A stretch of 64,000 nt of DNA from Nocardioides rubriscoriae (GTDB lineage Bacteria; Actinomycetota; Actinomycetes; Propionibacteriales; Nocardioidaceae): contig NZ_VIYJ01000002.1 in the NCBI RefSeq assembly GCF_008087085.1, positions 434,001 through 498,000 on the forward strand, in the 5' to 3' direction. Positions within the stretch are counted from its first letter, which is position 1; each line of letters starts with the position of its first letter. Below, piece by piece: positions 47,125 through 57,289 of the stretch. Under the pieces are notes generated by a model, which was given only the letters and a program-made list of their open reading frames with translations, made no database searches and was not told the origin of the DNA. Both the position numbers and the translations under genes were made by a program.

Positions 47125-47630
47125 CCCGGGTCCTCCTCCTCGCCGACACCCACCTACCGAAGCGGGCCCGCGACCTGCCGGCGGCGGTCTGGGACCGCGT
47201 CGACGAGGCCGACGTCGTCGTCCACGCCGGCGACTGGGTCGACCTGGCCACGCTCGACCGTCTCGAGGCCCGGGCGCGGCGGCTCGTCGGGGTGTTCGGC
47301 AACAACGACGGCCCCGACCTGCGGGCCCGGCTGCCCGAGGTCGCGACCGCCGAGCTGGGCGGCGTCCGGTTCGCTGTCGTGCACGAGACCGGCGGCACGC
47401 AAGGTCGCGAGGCGCGCTGCGAGGCGGCCTACCCCGACGTCGACGTGCTGGTCTTCGGCCACAGTCACATCCCCTGGGACACCACCACGCCGCGCGGGTT
47501 GCGGCTGCTCAACCCCGGCTCACCGACCGACCGCCGGCGCCAGCCCCACTGCACCTACGTGACACTCACGGCGCGCCACGGCGCGCTCGAGGACGTCGTT
47601 GTCCACCGTCTGGCCCCTCGGTTCCAGTAG
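47121..47630 (+). CDS. YfcE-type metallophosphoesterase
   Basis: A 169-residue calcineurin-like phosphoesterase. Metal ligands are visible in LLLADTHLP, VHAGDWVD, GVFGNNDGPD and VFGHSHIPWD. YfcE-like enzymes hydrolyse phosphodiesters; the physiological substrate is unknown. It is translationally coupled to the acVLRF1 gene, so a role in RNA or nucleotide handling is possible but inferred. Confidence 0.9.
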   Translation: MTRVLLLADTHLPKRARDLPAAVWDRVDEADVVVHAGDWVDLATLDRLEARARRLVGVFGNNDGPDLRARLPEVATAELGGVRFAVVHETGGTQGREARCEAAYPDVDVLVFGHSHIPWDTTTPRGLRLLNPGSPTDRRRQPHCTYVTLTARHGALEDVVVHRLAPRFQ

Positions 47631-47633
47631 CGT
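47628..47633 (+). promoter_or_regulatory. -10 element of the phosphotransferase-like gene
   Basis: TAGCGT ends 7 nt before ATG 47641; its TAG is also the stop codon of the phosphoesterase gene. Confidence 0.45.
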
Positions 47634-47640
47634 CCCAGGC

Positions 47641-48549
47641 ATGTGGGAGCCCGACCCGGGGTGGCACGCCCTGCCCCGTGGCGCCGGTGCGTCCACGGTG
47701 GGCCTGTGGCGCACGGCCTACGGCGAGCAGCCGGTCGTCATCAAGCGGCTCGGCGCTCCCGCGCACGACGACCCGGCCGAGATGTCGGACCGCAGCCACT
47801 TCGCCTACTGGCGGCGTGAGGCCGACGTGCTCGACACCGGCATCGCCCTGGCGACCCGCGGCCTGCGCGCCGTGGTCGCCGCGGTCGACGAGGACGACAC
47901 CGGCATCACGATCACCCGCGAGTGGGTCGAGGACGCCGCACTGAGCGGGCTGTTCGTCGCGGTCGCCCTCGGGCGCTTCGCCGGCAGCGACCTGGCCCGC
48001 CCCCGCTTCCTGACCGTCGGGCAGTTGCGGCAGCGGCTGGCGCGTACCGACCACCGTGCCGGCGGCTGGCCCACGCTGGCGCGCACGACCGCGGCCGACG
48101 TCGCCGACCACCTGTGGAAGCGCCGCGGCGAGTTCCTCTCGGTGCTCGACTCCCTCCCGCAGGTGCCGCAGCACGGTGATCCCTCGCACGACAACATCCC
48201 CGGGCGCGTGGGCGACGACGCCGTGGCCATCGACTGGGCCACGCTCGGGGTCGGTCCGGTCGGCGGCGACCTCGGCTACTTCTCGCTGACCGCCCGCGAG
48301 GAGTTCGAGCCGCTGCTCGACGCCTACCTGATGGGCCTGCCCGACGAGGTGGCCGCGCCCGACGACGTCCTGCTGGGCGCGCGCATCACGGCCGTCTACA
48401 CGGCGTTCGGTCGCGCCGAGTGGGCGCTCGCGCGGGTCGCGGGCGGCGAGGGCGCTCTCGCCGGCAAGTACCGGCACCCGTCCGTGGCGCCCTACTTGCG
48501 CGCACTGCAGCGGCAGTCGCCCCACGTGGAGGCGCTGCTCGGCTGGTGA
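47641..48549 (+). CDS. APH/choline-kinase-like phosphotransferase
   Basis: A 302-residue kinase-like protein. The N-lobe has VVIKRL (ATP lysine), the catalytic loop is PQHGDPSHDNIP and the metal loop is AIDWATLGVGP, together the aminoglycoside-phosphotransferase pattern. There is no adjacent resistance gene, and the substrate cannot be inferred. Most such chromosomal genes are metabolic kinases of unknown target. Confidence 0.85.
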   Translation: MWEPDPGWHALPRGAGASTVGLWRTAYGEQPVVIKRLGAPAHDDPAEMSDRSHFAYWRREADVLDTGIALATRGLRAVVAAVDEDDTGITITREWVEDAALSGLFVAVALGRFAGSDLARPRFLTVGQLRQRLARTDHRAGGWPTLARTTAADVADHLWKRRGEFLSVLDSLPQVPQHGDPSHDNIPGRVGDDAVAIDWATLGVGPVGGDLGYFSLTAREEFEPLLDAYLMGLPDEVAAPDDVLLGARITAVYTAFGRAEWALARVAGGEGALAGKYRHPSVAPYLRALQRQSPHVEALLGW

Positions 48550-48564
48550 GGCGGGTGGGCCCGG

Positions 48565-49506
48565 TCAGACCCGCGGGACCGAGAAGGTGTCGCAGGCGTC
48601 GATCGAGCCCTGGCTGAAGCCGATGCCGAACCACTTCTGCCGGTTGGCCGCCGAGCCGTGGGTCCAGGTCTCGGGGTCGACCTGCCCGGTGGTCTTCTTC
48701 TGGATCCGGTCGTCGCCGACCGACGCCGCCGCCTCGAGCGCCAGGTCGATGTCGTCCTGGGTCAGCTCGGCGAACAGCACGTTGCCGTCGGCGTCCTGGG
48801 TCTGCGTGGCGGCCTTGGCCCACATGCCGGCGAAGCAGTCGGCCTGCAGCTCCAGGCGTACGCCGGTGCTCTGCGGGCCGGTGTCACCGGTGACCTGGCC
48901 CATGGTGCCGAGCAGGTTGGAGATGTGGTGGCCGTACTCGTGGGCCAGCACGTAGGGCTCGACGAAGCCGCCGTCGGGGCCGCCGAGCTGCCTCTCCAGC
49001 ACGTCGTCGAAGAAGCCGGTGTCGAGGTAGATGGTCTGGTCCGACGGGCAGTAGAACGGCCCGACCGCCGAGTCGGCGCCGCCGCAGCCGGTGGACACGC
49101 TCCCGGTGAAGGTGACGACCTTCTCCTCGGGCCGGAAGTCGCTGCCGAGCTCGTCGCCCCAGAAGTCGCGCAGGGAGTTCTCGACCGCGACCCGGGCGCA
49201 GTCGCTGCTGCGGTTGGCGTCGGCCCCGGTCTTGCAGGAGGTGTAGCGGCCGGTGTCGTTGAACCGGCTCGCGTCGAGACCGGTGCCCCCGCCGCCCAGC
49301 CCGCCGCCGGCGTTGCTGCCGGAGAAGAGCTGGATGGCGATGAACACGACCACCACGATCACCCCGACCACGCCACCGCCGCCGGCCATCCCACCGGGGA
49401 TCGGGAGCCGACCACCGCCGCCGCGCCCGAGCCCACCGCCGCCGGAGCCACGGCCGGCGTCGCCGACCCGGCTGGTGTCGAGACGGGCCTTGGGGTTGAA
49501 GCGCAT
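48565..49506 (-). CDS. YpfJ-family neutral zinc metallopeptidase
   Basis: A 313-residue membrane-anchored protease. A Gly-rich cytoplasmic start is followed by one membrane helix (about 46-61). The zinc motif is H189-E-Y-G-H193, with E219 as the likely third ligand in RLELQADCFAG. Cysteines at about 91, 103, 141 and 153 could form disulfides outside the cell. Start is ATG with TAGATT 6 nt upstream. The substrate is unknown. Confidence 0.9.
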   Translation of the reverse strand: MRFNPKARLDTSRVGDAGRGSGGGGLGRGGGGRLPIPGGMAGGGGVVGVIVVVVFIAIQLFSGSNAGGGLGGGGTGLDASRFNDTGRYTSCKTGADANRSSDCARVAVENSLRDFWGDELGSDFRPEEKVVTFTGSVSTGCGGADSAVGPFYCPSDQTIYLDTGFFDDVLERQLGGPDGGFVEPYVLAHEYGHHISNLLGTMGQVTGDTGPQSTGVRLELQADCFAGMWAKAATQTQDADGNVLFAELTQDDIDLALEAAASVGDDRIQKKTTGQVDPETWTHGSAANRQKWFGIGFSQGSIDACDTFSVPRV

Positions 49507-49512
49507 GGCGGC

Positions 49513-49518
49513 AATCTA
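49513..49518 (-). promoter_or_regulatory. -10 element of the YpfJ-type protease gene
   Basis: TAGATT on the minus strand ends 6 nt before the ATG at 49506. Confidence 0.5.
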
Positions 49519-49574
49519 GGCCATGTGGGCGCCGGCACCCTCGCCGCGATGGGGGGAGACAGGCGCTGCCTCCC

Positions 49575-49580
49575 TAGAAT
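49575..49580 (+). promoter_or_regulatory. -10 element of the ABC-F gene
   Basis: TAGAAT ends 9 nt before ATG 49590; no ribosome-binding site lies between. Confidence 0.45.
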
Positions 49581-49589
49581 CGGACCACC

Positions 49590-51188
<1,599 letters not shown>

Positions 51189-51214
51189 GCCCGCAGGCGG
51201 TCGGTGCTCGTCCC

Positions 51215-51220
51215 TAGACT
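51215..51220 (+). promoter_or_regulatory. -10 element of the enoyl-CoA hydratase gene
   Basis: TAGACT ends 6 nt before ATG 51227. Confidence 0.5.
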
Positions 51221-51226
51221 CGCGGC

Positions 51227-52051
51227 ATGACCAGCACCGTCACCAGCACCGTCACCAGCACCCTCACTCCCGAGCAGCTCGCTGCCGCCCGCCTGCGCTA
51301 CGAGGTCGAGGGCGCCGTCGCCACCATCACCCTCGACAAGCCCGAGGCGCGCAACGCCCAGACGCCGACGATGTGGCGCACCCTGGCCGCGATCGGCGCC
51401 CAGCTGCCCGACGAGGTGCGCGTGGTGGTGCTGCGCGGTGCCGGCGCGACGTTCTCGGCCGGTCTCGACCGCACGCTCCTCACCCCGGGCGGCGGCGACG
51501 GCCAGGAGAGCGTCGCCGACCTGCTCGCCCAGTCCGACGACGACATCTCCGCGACCATCGACGCCTATCAGCAGGGCTTCACCTGGCTGCGCGACCCGCG
51601 CTTCGTCTCCATCGCGGTGGTCCACGGCTACGCGATCGGGGCAGGCTTCCAGCTCGCGCTGTCGTGCGACCTGGTGCTCGCCGCCGACGACGCCTACTTC
51701 TGCATGAAGGAGGCGGCGCTGGGTCTGGTCCCCGACCTCACGGGAACAAAACCGCTGGTCGACGCGGTTGGCTACCCGAGGGCGCTGGAGATCTGCGCCA
51801 CCGCCCGCAACGTGGGCGCAGACGAGGCGGTGCGCATCGGCTTCGCGCTCGACGCCGTACCCGCCGACCAGCTCGACACCCGCCTCGCCGACCTCGTCAC
51901 CGCCCTCACCGCACCGATGGTCGGTGCGGTCCGCGAGACCAAGGCACTCGTGCTCGGTGCCGCCCACCACGACCTCGACACCCAACGCCGCCTCGAGCGC
52001 GAGGCGCAGTCCCGCCGCTTCCGCGAGCTCGCCGCGCTGATGGCCACCTGA
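51227..52051 (+). CDS. Enoyl-CoA hydratase/isomerase family protein
   Basis: A 274-residue crotonase-fold protein. The substrate-binding core includes VVLRGAGATFSAGLD (oxyanion hole) and VHGYAIGAGFQLALSCDLVLAADDAYF, both family signatures. The first 13 residues are an almost perfect Thr-Ser-Thr-Val triplication encoded by three 12-bp repeats (51230-51265). The neighbouring ABC-F gene and order match M. tuberculosis Rv1472-Rv1473 (EchA12). The exact substrate is unknown. Confidence 0.92.
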   Translation: MTSTVTSTVTSTLTPEQLAAARLRYEVEGAVATITLDKPEARNAQTPTMWRTLAAIGAQLPDEVRVVVLRGAGATFSAGLDRTLLTPGGGDGQESVADLLAQSDDDISATIDAYQQGFTWLRDPRFVSIAVVHGYAIGAGFQLALSCDLVLAADDAYFCMKEAALGLVPDLTGTKPLVDAVGYPRALEICATARNVGADEAVRIGFALDAVPADQLDTRLADLVTALTAPMVGAVRETKALVLGAAHHDLDTQRRLEREAQSRRFRELAALMAT

Positions 52052-52088
52052 CCCCAGCGAGCACCCCAGCCTCACAGGAGGTGGACCC

Positions 52089-53975
52089 GTGTCCCTCATG
52101 TCCCCCAACGCCGCCGCGTGGCGGTCGCTGCGCTCCGACCGCAGCGTCGTCGACCAGCGCGTCTCGCGCGAGACCGTACGCCGCGTCCTCGCCTTCGCGC
52201 GGCCGCACCGGCGGTTGATCGCGATCTTCCTGGCGATCACCGTGGTCGACTCCTCGATGGTCATCGTGACCCCGCTGCTCGTGCAGCGCATCGTCGACGA
52301 CGGCATCATCGCGGGCGACACCGGCCTGGTGACCCTCCTGGCCCTCGCGATGGCCGCGGCCGCCGTGCTCAGCGCCGTCCTGGCCGTCTTCGGCGGGTGG
52401 TTCTCGTCGCGGATCGGCGAGGGACTGATCTTCGACCTGCGCACCAAGGTGTTCGGCCACGTCCAGCGCCAGTCGCTGGCGTTCTTCACGCGCACCCAGA
52501 CCGGTGCCCTCGTCTCGCGTCTCAACAACGACGTCATCGGCGCCCAGCGGGCCTTCACCTCGACCCTGTCGAGCACGGTCTCCAACTCGATCGCCGTCGT
52601 CGTCGTCGGCATCGCGATGCTCGCCCTGAGCTGGCAGGTCACCCTGCTGTGCCTGGTGATGTTCCCGATCCTCTTCTTCGTCTCCCGCTGGGTCGGCTCC
52701 CGCCTGGCCGGGCTGACCCGCGAGCAGATGAACGGCAACGCCGACCTCGGCAACGTGATGACCGAGCGCTTCAACGTCGGCGGCGCCATGCTGCTCAAGC
52801 TCTTCGGTCGTCGGGGCGACGAGGACGAGCTGTTCGCCGCCAAGGCCGCCCGGGTCCGCGACCTCGGCATCCGGATCTCGCTGATCACCCGCGTCTTCGG
52901 CGCCTCGATGATGCTCGTGCCCGCCCTCGCGACCGCACTGGTCTACGGCGTCGGCGGCCACCTGGCCGTTGACGGCACCCTCACCGTCGGGACCCTCCTG
53001 GCCCTGGCGACCCTGCTGCTGCGCCTGCTGGGCCCGCTCCAGGGCCTGTCCAACGTCCGCATCGACGTCATGACCGCCCTGGTGAGCTTCGAGCGGGTCT
53101 TCGAGGTCCTCGACCTCCCCTCGCTGATCACCCAGAAGCACGACGCGATCGTGCTGCCGCGCGACGCCGGCCGCCTCGAGTTCGAGCACGTCTCCTTCAG
53201 CTACCCCGGAGCCGACGAGGTCTCCCTCGGGTCGCTCGAGAACCTCGCCCGCACCGAGTCGCGCGAGCGGCCGCAGGTCCTCACCGACGTCGGTTTCGTC
53301 GCCGAGCCCGGCGAGATGATCGCCCTGGTCGGACCGTCCGGCGCCGGCAAGAGCACCGTCACCCACCTCGTCGCGCGCCTCTACGACGTCGGGGGCGGTG
53401 CCGTGCGGGTCGGGGGCCACGACGTGCGCGACGTGACGCTGGAGTCCCTCGAGGACGTCGTCGGCTACGTCACCCAGGACGCCCACATGTTCCACGACAC
53501 CATCGGGGCCAACCTGCGCTACGCCCGCCCCGACGCGACCGACGAGCAGATCTGGGAGGCCCTCGAGGCCGCCCAGATCGCCCAGCTCGTGCGCTCGCTG
53601 GCCGACGGCCTCGACACGGTCGTCGGCGACCGCGGCTACCGGCTCTCCGGTGGCGAGCGCCAGCGGCTCGCCATTGCGCGCCTGCTGCTCAAGTCGCCCG
53701 CGATCGTCGTCCTCGACGAGGCCACCGCCCACCTCGACTCCGAGTCCGAGGCCGCCGTGCAGCGCGCCCTCGACGCCGCGCTCGAGGGGCGCACGTCCCT
53801 GGTCATCGCCCACCGGCTCTCCACGGTGCGCAACGCCGACCAGATCCTCGTCCTCGAGGGCGGCCGGATCGTCGAGTTCGGCACCCACGCCGAGCTCCTA
53901 GAGCGCGAGGGCCTCTACGCCGACCTCTACCGCACGCAGTTCTTCACCGACGACGTGGTCGTCCCGGTCGACTGA
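52089..53975 (+). CDS. ABC exporter, fused permease-ATPase
   Basis: A 628-residue type IV ABC half-transporter. About six membrane helices fill residues 35-320. The nucleotide-binding domain has Walker A GPSGAGKST (about 415), signature LSGGERQR (about 519) and Walker B IVVLDEATAHLDSESE. It probably works as a dimer exporting lipid, peptide or drug. The GTG is preceded by a strong AGGAGG (52076-52081). A terminator follows directly. Confidence 0.93.
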   Translation: MSLMSPNAAAWRSLRSDRSVVDQRVSRETVRRVLAFARPHRRLIAIFLAITVVDSSMVIVTPLLVQRIVDDGIIAGDTGLVTLLALAMAAAAVLSAVLAVFGGWFSSRIGEGLIFDLRTKVFGHVQRQSLAFFTRTQTGALVSRLNNDVIGAQRAFTSTLSSTVSNSIAVVVVGIAMLALSWQVTLLCLVMFPILFFVSRWVGSRLAGLTREQMNGNADLGNVMTERFNVGGAMLLKLFGRRGDEDELFAAKAARVRDLGIRISLITRVFGASMMLVPALATALVYGVGGHLAVDGTLTVGTLLALATLLLRLLGPLQGLSNVRIDVMTALVSFERVFEVLDLPSLITQKHDAIVLPRDAGRLEFEHVSFSYPGADEVSLGSLENLARTESRERPQVLTDVGFVAEPGEMIALVGPSGAGKSTVTHLVARLYDVGGGAVRVGGHDVRDVTLESLEDVVGYVTQDAHMFHDTIGANLRYARPDATDEQIWEALEAAQIAQLVRSLADGLDTVVGDRGYRLSGGERQRLAIARLLLKSPAIVVLDEATAHLDSESEAAVQRALDAALEGRTSLVIAHRLSTVRNADQILVLEGGRIVEFGTHAELLEREGLYADLYRTQFFTDDVVVPVD

Positions 53976-53980
53976 ACGTG

Positions 53981-54014
53981 TGGCCTGCCGGGCGGTGAGC
54001 AGGCCACCTTTCCG
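53981..54014 (+). terminator. Terminator after the ABC exporter gene
   Basis: GTGGCCTGC (53981-53989) pairs perfectly with GCAGGCCAC (54000-54008) around a 10-nt loop, followed by CTTTCC. A second short hairpin TTTCCG-gcgat-CGGAAA overlaps its 3' side (54010-54026). Confidence 0.7.
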
Positions 54015-54059
54015 GCGATCGGAAACGCTGGGTCCGGTGGCTCACGCACCGCCTGAGGG

Positions 54060-54496
54060 GCGTGCGGGCTGCCGGGCGCGAGAGGGTGCTCGTGGAGCTC
54101 CCATGCGAGGTACTTGTTGTAGGGGCGCACACGTCCCTCCATGACGAACACGGTGTCGAGCAGCCAGGCGACCGCCTCGGCGGAGTCGAGCCGGCGCTCC
54201 AGGGGTCGACCGTCACGGTCGGAGTTCAAAGCGCGATAGGCGAAGTTCACGAAGCCGTCGAGCCGGTCACCGCTGGTCAGGATCGAGCGGGCCTCGCGGG
54301 GGTCCACCGTGGCCTGGGCGGCCAGCGCAGCCTGCAGCCGGCCTGCAGTGTGGTCGCGCAGGACCTGCGCCCACGCGAAGGACCAGCGAGACCACCAGGC
54401 CTCGGTGCCGAAGGCGCCGACGTCCTCGAGGTCGTCGAGCGTCGTGACGATCTCGTCGATGGCCTCGATGTCGATCCTCGACCTCGACGTACGACG
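54060..54496 (-). pseudogene. C-terminal remnant of a nucleotidyltransferase-like protein
   Basis: The frame after the SURF1 stop stays open and encodes IEAIDEIVTTLDDLEDVGAF, then a helical region ending in MEGRVRPYNKYLAWELHEHPL. This resembles the C-terminal helical domain of bacterial nucleotidyltransferases of the aminoglycoside/DNA-polymerase-beta type. The N-terminal catalytic domain is absent, there is no credible start codon before a GTG at 54307, and the 3' end runs into the exporter's terminator and antisense sequence. It is best read as a truncated relic. Confidence 0.55.
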
Positions 54497-55324
54497 TCAG
54501 CGTCGCTGGTACTGCGCCGGGACGTTGGTCTGCTTGACCTTGGCGACCTTGTCGGTCCTCTTGCGGTCCTGCTCGCGCTCGCCGCGCGGGCCGCGCTTGC
54601 GCTCGTCGTAGGCGAGGTAGCCGAAGCCGAAGACGGCCAGCACGCCGAAGAACCACCACTGCAGCCCGTAGAAGAAGTGCGGTCCGTTGTCGAGCTCGGG
54701 CAGCTCGCGGTCGGCCAGGTCGGGGACCGGCTGGCCGTTCTCGGTGACGGCGTCGACGAACCCGTCGTAGACGGGCCTGCCGATCGCCGCGCCGATGGCG
54801 TCGGAGGAGACGGCCCGTGTCGACAGGGCCCCGCTGGTGTCGATCTCGGTGCTGTCGCCGGTGCCGTTGACGCGCGCCCACCCGACCACGGTGACCACGC
54901 CGGTCGGCGGCGGCGGCACGTCGCCGATGTCGGGGGAGCGGGCGTCGGTCTGCAGGAAGCCCCGGTCGACGATGAGCGACGCGCCGGAGTCGGTGACCAG
55001 GGGGACGACGACGTCGACGCCGGGTGCGCCCTCGTCGTTGCTGCGGTAGCGCACGATCACGGTGTGGTCGACGTCGTAGGTGCCGGTGGCCTCGACCCGA
55101 CGCCACTCGTCGGACATGGCGAGGCCACGGTCGGTCGACAGCACCGCGTCGACCGGGGCGGGCGGACGGGCCTCGTTGGTGCGGATGACCTCGTTGCGGC
55201 CCTGGCGGTCGTGGAGCCGACCGAACTGCCACTCGCCCAGCCACCACGCCAGACCGGCCAGCAGCACCACCACGACCGCGAACGACACCCAGCGCCGGCT
55301 GAGCAGGAAGCGGTAGGAACCCAC
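54497..55324 (-). CDS. SURF1-family cytochrome oxidase assembly protein
   Basis: A 275-residue protein with two membrane helices (about 12-30 and 218-238) flanking an extracytoplasmic domain, the SURF1 layout. WWLGEWQFGRLHDR, VDRGFLQTD and the closing YGLQWWFFGVLAVFGFGYLAYDE are family blocks. SURF1 supports heme A insertion into aa3 oxidase, in line with ctaA and ctaB in this window. The C-terminal basic tail is specific to actinobacteria. Start is GTG. Confidence 0.93.
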   Translation of the reverse strand: MGSYRFLLSRRWVSFAVVVVLLAGLAWWLGEWQFGRLHDRQGRNEVIRTNEARPPAPVDAVLSTDRGLAMSDEWRRVEATGTYDVDHTVIVRYRSNDEGAPGVDVVVPLVTDSGASLIVDRGFLQTDARSPDIGDVPPPPTGVVTVVGWARVNGTGDSTEIDTSGALSTRAVSSDAIGAAIGRPVYDGFVDAVTENGQPVPDLADRELPELDNGPHFFYGLQWWFFGVLAVFGFGYLAYDERKRGPRGEREQDRKRTDKVAKVKQTNVPAQYQRR

Positions 55325-55422
55325 GCCCCGAGGTTATCGGGTGGGCCTCGGGCCGTGGGCGGGTGAGGGCCCAGGAGGGTGGGCCCTCCCCAGGGAGGGG
55401 CCGAGGCCCAGGGGCCGGTCCG

Positions 55423-55428
55423 TACACT
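55423..55428 (+). promoter_or_regulatory. -10 element of moaA
   Basis: TACACT ends 6 nt before the moaA GTG at 55435; leaderless transcription is likely. Confidence 0.55.
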
Positions 55429-55434
55429 CAGACT

Positions 55435-56439
55435 GTGACGGGACCCATACTGCCTCTGGCTGACGGCTACGGACGCGTGGCCACCGACCTGCGCGTCTCG
55501 CTGACCGACAAGTGCAACCTGCGGTGCACCTACTGCATGCCCGCCGAGGGGCTCGACTGGATGCCCACCAGCCAGCAGCTCACCGACGACGAGGTCGTGC
55601 GGCTGATCGGCGTGGCCGTCGAGCGGCTGGGGGTCCGTGAGGTGCGGTTCACCGGCGGTGAGCCCCTCGTACGCCGTGGGCTCGTCGACATCGTCGCGCG
55701 CACCAAGCGCATCGACCCCACGGTCGAGACGTCGTTGACCACCAACGGCCTGGGGCTGGCCCGCACCGCCGCGGCCCTGGCCGAGGCCGGGCTCGACCGG
55801 GTCAACGTGAGCCTCGACTCGGTGCGCGCCGAGACCTTCCTGCAGCTGACCCGACGTGACCGTCTCGACGACGTGATCGCCGGGCTCGAGGGCGCGGCGG
55901 CCGCCGGGCTCGGCCCGGTCAAGGTCAACGCGGTGCTGATGCGGGGCATCAACGACGACCAGGCGGCCGAGCTGCTCGGGTGGTGCCTCGAGCGCGGCTA
56001 CGACCTGCGCTTCATCGAGCAGATGCCGCTCGACGCCCAGCACGGCTGGTCGCGCGACGGCATGATCGTGGCCGACGAGATCCTGGCCTCCCTCGAGGCG
56101 GCCTTCGACCTGACGCCCGCGACCGAGCCGCGGGGCAGCGCACCCGCCGAGCTGTTCCTCGTCGACGGCGGTCCGGCCACCGTCGGTGTGATCGCCTCGG
56201 TGACGCGGCCGTTCTGCGGCGACTGCGACCGCGTCCGGCTCACGGCCGACGGGCAGGTTCGCACCTGCCTGTTCTCCCGCGAGGAGTCCGACCTGCGCGG
56301 CGCGATGCGCGCCGGCGCGAGCGACGCCGACCTGGCCGAGCGGTGGCTGGTGGCCATGCGCGGCAAGCTCGCCGGCCACGGCATCGACGACCCGTCGTTC
56401 CTGCAGCCGTCGCGGCCGATGTCGGCCATCGGCGGCTAG
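55435..56439 (+). CDS. moaA: GTP 3',8-cyclase MoaA (molybdenum cofactor synthesis)
   Basis: A 334-residue radical-SAM enzyme that converts GTP to 3',8-cyclo-GTP. The radical-SAM cluster is C27-x3-C31-x2-C34 (CNLRCTYC). The second cluster is C261, C264 and C278. The C-terminal Gly-Gly needed for catalysis is present (SAIGG). The GTG start follows a -10 by 6 nt. No other moa genes lie nearby. Confidence 0.95.
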   Translation: MTGPILPLADGYGRVATDLRVSLTDKCNLRCTYCMPAEGLDWMPTSQQLTDDEVVRLIGVAVERLGVREVRFTGGEPLVRRGLVDIVARTKRIDPTVETSLTTNGLGLARTAAALAEAGLDRVNVSLDSVRAETFLQLTRRDRLDDVIAGLEGAAAAGLGPVKVNAVLMRGINDDQAAELLGWCLERGYDLRFIEQMPLDAQHGWSRDGMIVADEILASLEAAFDLTPATEPRGSAPAELFLVDGGPATVGVIASVTRPFCGDCDRVRLTADGQVRTCLFSREESDLRGAMRAGASDADLAERWLVAMRGKLAGHGIDDPSFLQPSRPMSAIGG

Positions 56440-56441
56440 AG

Positions 56442-56654
56442 GTGCAGCCCGACGTCTGCTCGGCCAAGGGCTGCCAGGCCCCCGCGACCTGGCAGCTGCT
56501 GTGGAACAACCCCAAGCTGCACACGCCCGAGCGGCGCAAGGTGTGGCTGGCCTGCGACGAGCACCGCGTGTCGCTGGGCGACTTCCTCACGGCGCGTCAG
56601 TTCCTCAAGGACGTCGTGCCGCACGAGAGCGGCGTACCGACCGCGGAGGTGTGA
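56442..56654 (+). CDS. Small zinc-ribbon-like protein
   Basis: A 70-residue protein beginning 2 bp after the moaA stop. CSAKGCQAPA and ACDEHR supply C-x4-C and C-x2-H pairs that would suit one zinc ion. Homologues occur beside moaA in other actinobacteria by my recollection. Function unknown. Confidence 0.65.
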   Translation: MQPDVCSAKGCQAPATWQLLWNNPKLHTPERRKVWLACDEHRVSLGDFLTARQFLKDVVPHESGVPTAEV

Positions 56655-56658
56655 GACC

Positions 56659-56976
56659 TCAGAGCTCGCGGCGCCGGCCCGACTCGATCTCGCGGTGGCT
56701 GAAGTCGGCCTCGCGCAGCTGGAAGCCGTCGGAGAGGTTGGCGGCCGCGTTGGCCATCACGACCGCGATGTAGGGCAGCACCAGCGCGCCAGCGATGAGG
56801 ATCGGCCACAGCCAGCCGATGCCGGCCATCGAGGCGATGATCGCGCCGACGAAGCACAGGGTGCGCAGGCTCATCGAGAGCAGGTAGCGCTTCTGGCGAG
56901 CCCGGATGTCGTCGGCACGGTTGCCGGCTGCTGTGGTGATGCGGACGACGTCGTCGACTGCTTCCTTGCGGGCCAT
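56659..56976 (-). CDS. DUF3099 membrane protein
   Basis: A 105-residue protein with two membrane helices (about 34-52 and 57-77) and charged ends, matching DUF3099 (TTAAGNRADDIRARQKRYLL start). No function is known. It converges on the gene at 56442 with a 4-bp gap and is divergent from dodecin; TAGGCT lies 6 nt from its ATG. Confidence 0.85.
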   Translation of the reverse strand: MARKEAVDDVVRITTAAGNRADDIRARQKRYLLSMSLRTLCFVGAIIASMAGIGWLWPILIAGALVLPYIAVVMANAAANLSDGFQLREADFSHREIESGRRREL

Positions 56977-56982
56977 GCATTC

Positions 56983-57024
56983 AGCCTACGTCGCGCGCGC
57001 CGCTGGGACGGACACCCCTATGGT
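56983..57024. promoter_or_regulatory. Divergent -10 elements for DUF3099 and dodecin
   Basis: TAGGCT (complement of 56983-56988) lies 6 nt from the DUF3099 ATG, and TATGGT (57019-57024) lies 6 nt from the dodecin ATG. Both suggest leaderless mRNAs. Confidence 0.5.
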
Positions 57025-57030
57025 GACCTC

Positions 57031-57246
57031 ATGACGAACCGCACCTACCGCCTCACCGAGATCGTCGGGACCTCGCCCGAGAGCATCGAGCAGGCCATCA
57101 GCAACGGCATCGAGCGCGCCAGCAAGACCCTGCGTCACCTCGACTGGTTCGAGGTCACCCAGGTGCGCGGCCAGATCCAGGACGGTGGGGTCCAGCACTA
57201 CCAGGTCGGCCTGAAGATCGGCTTCCGCCTCGAGGACGACGAGTAG
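57031..57246 (+). CDS. Dodecin (flavin-binding dodecamer)
   Basis: A 71-residue dodecin with the pattern YRLTEIVGTSPESIEQAI and LRHLDWFEVTQVRG, ending YQVGLKIGFRLED. Dodecins store FMN/FAD or CoA as a hollow dodecamer and protect flavins. It stands alone with its own promoter. Confidence 0.93.
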   Translation: MTNRTYRLTEIVGTSPESIEQAISNGIERASKTLRHLDWFEVTQVRGQIQDGGVQHYQVGLKIGFRLEDDE

Positions 57247-57276
57247 GTCGGTTTTCGCCTACCCCCGGGTAATCAC

Positions 57277-57282
57277 TAGCGT
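57277..57282 (+). promoter_or_regulatory. -10 element of fabG
   Basis: TAGCGT ends 7 nt before the fabG GTG. Confidence 0.5.
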
Positions 57283-57289
57283 CGCCGGG

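Noticed and set aside
47641..48549. Aminoglycoside resistance gene
   Set aside because: Kinase motifs are present, but there is no resistance context and chromosomal APH-fold proteins are mostly metabolic; only a general phosphotransferase call is supported.
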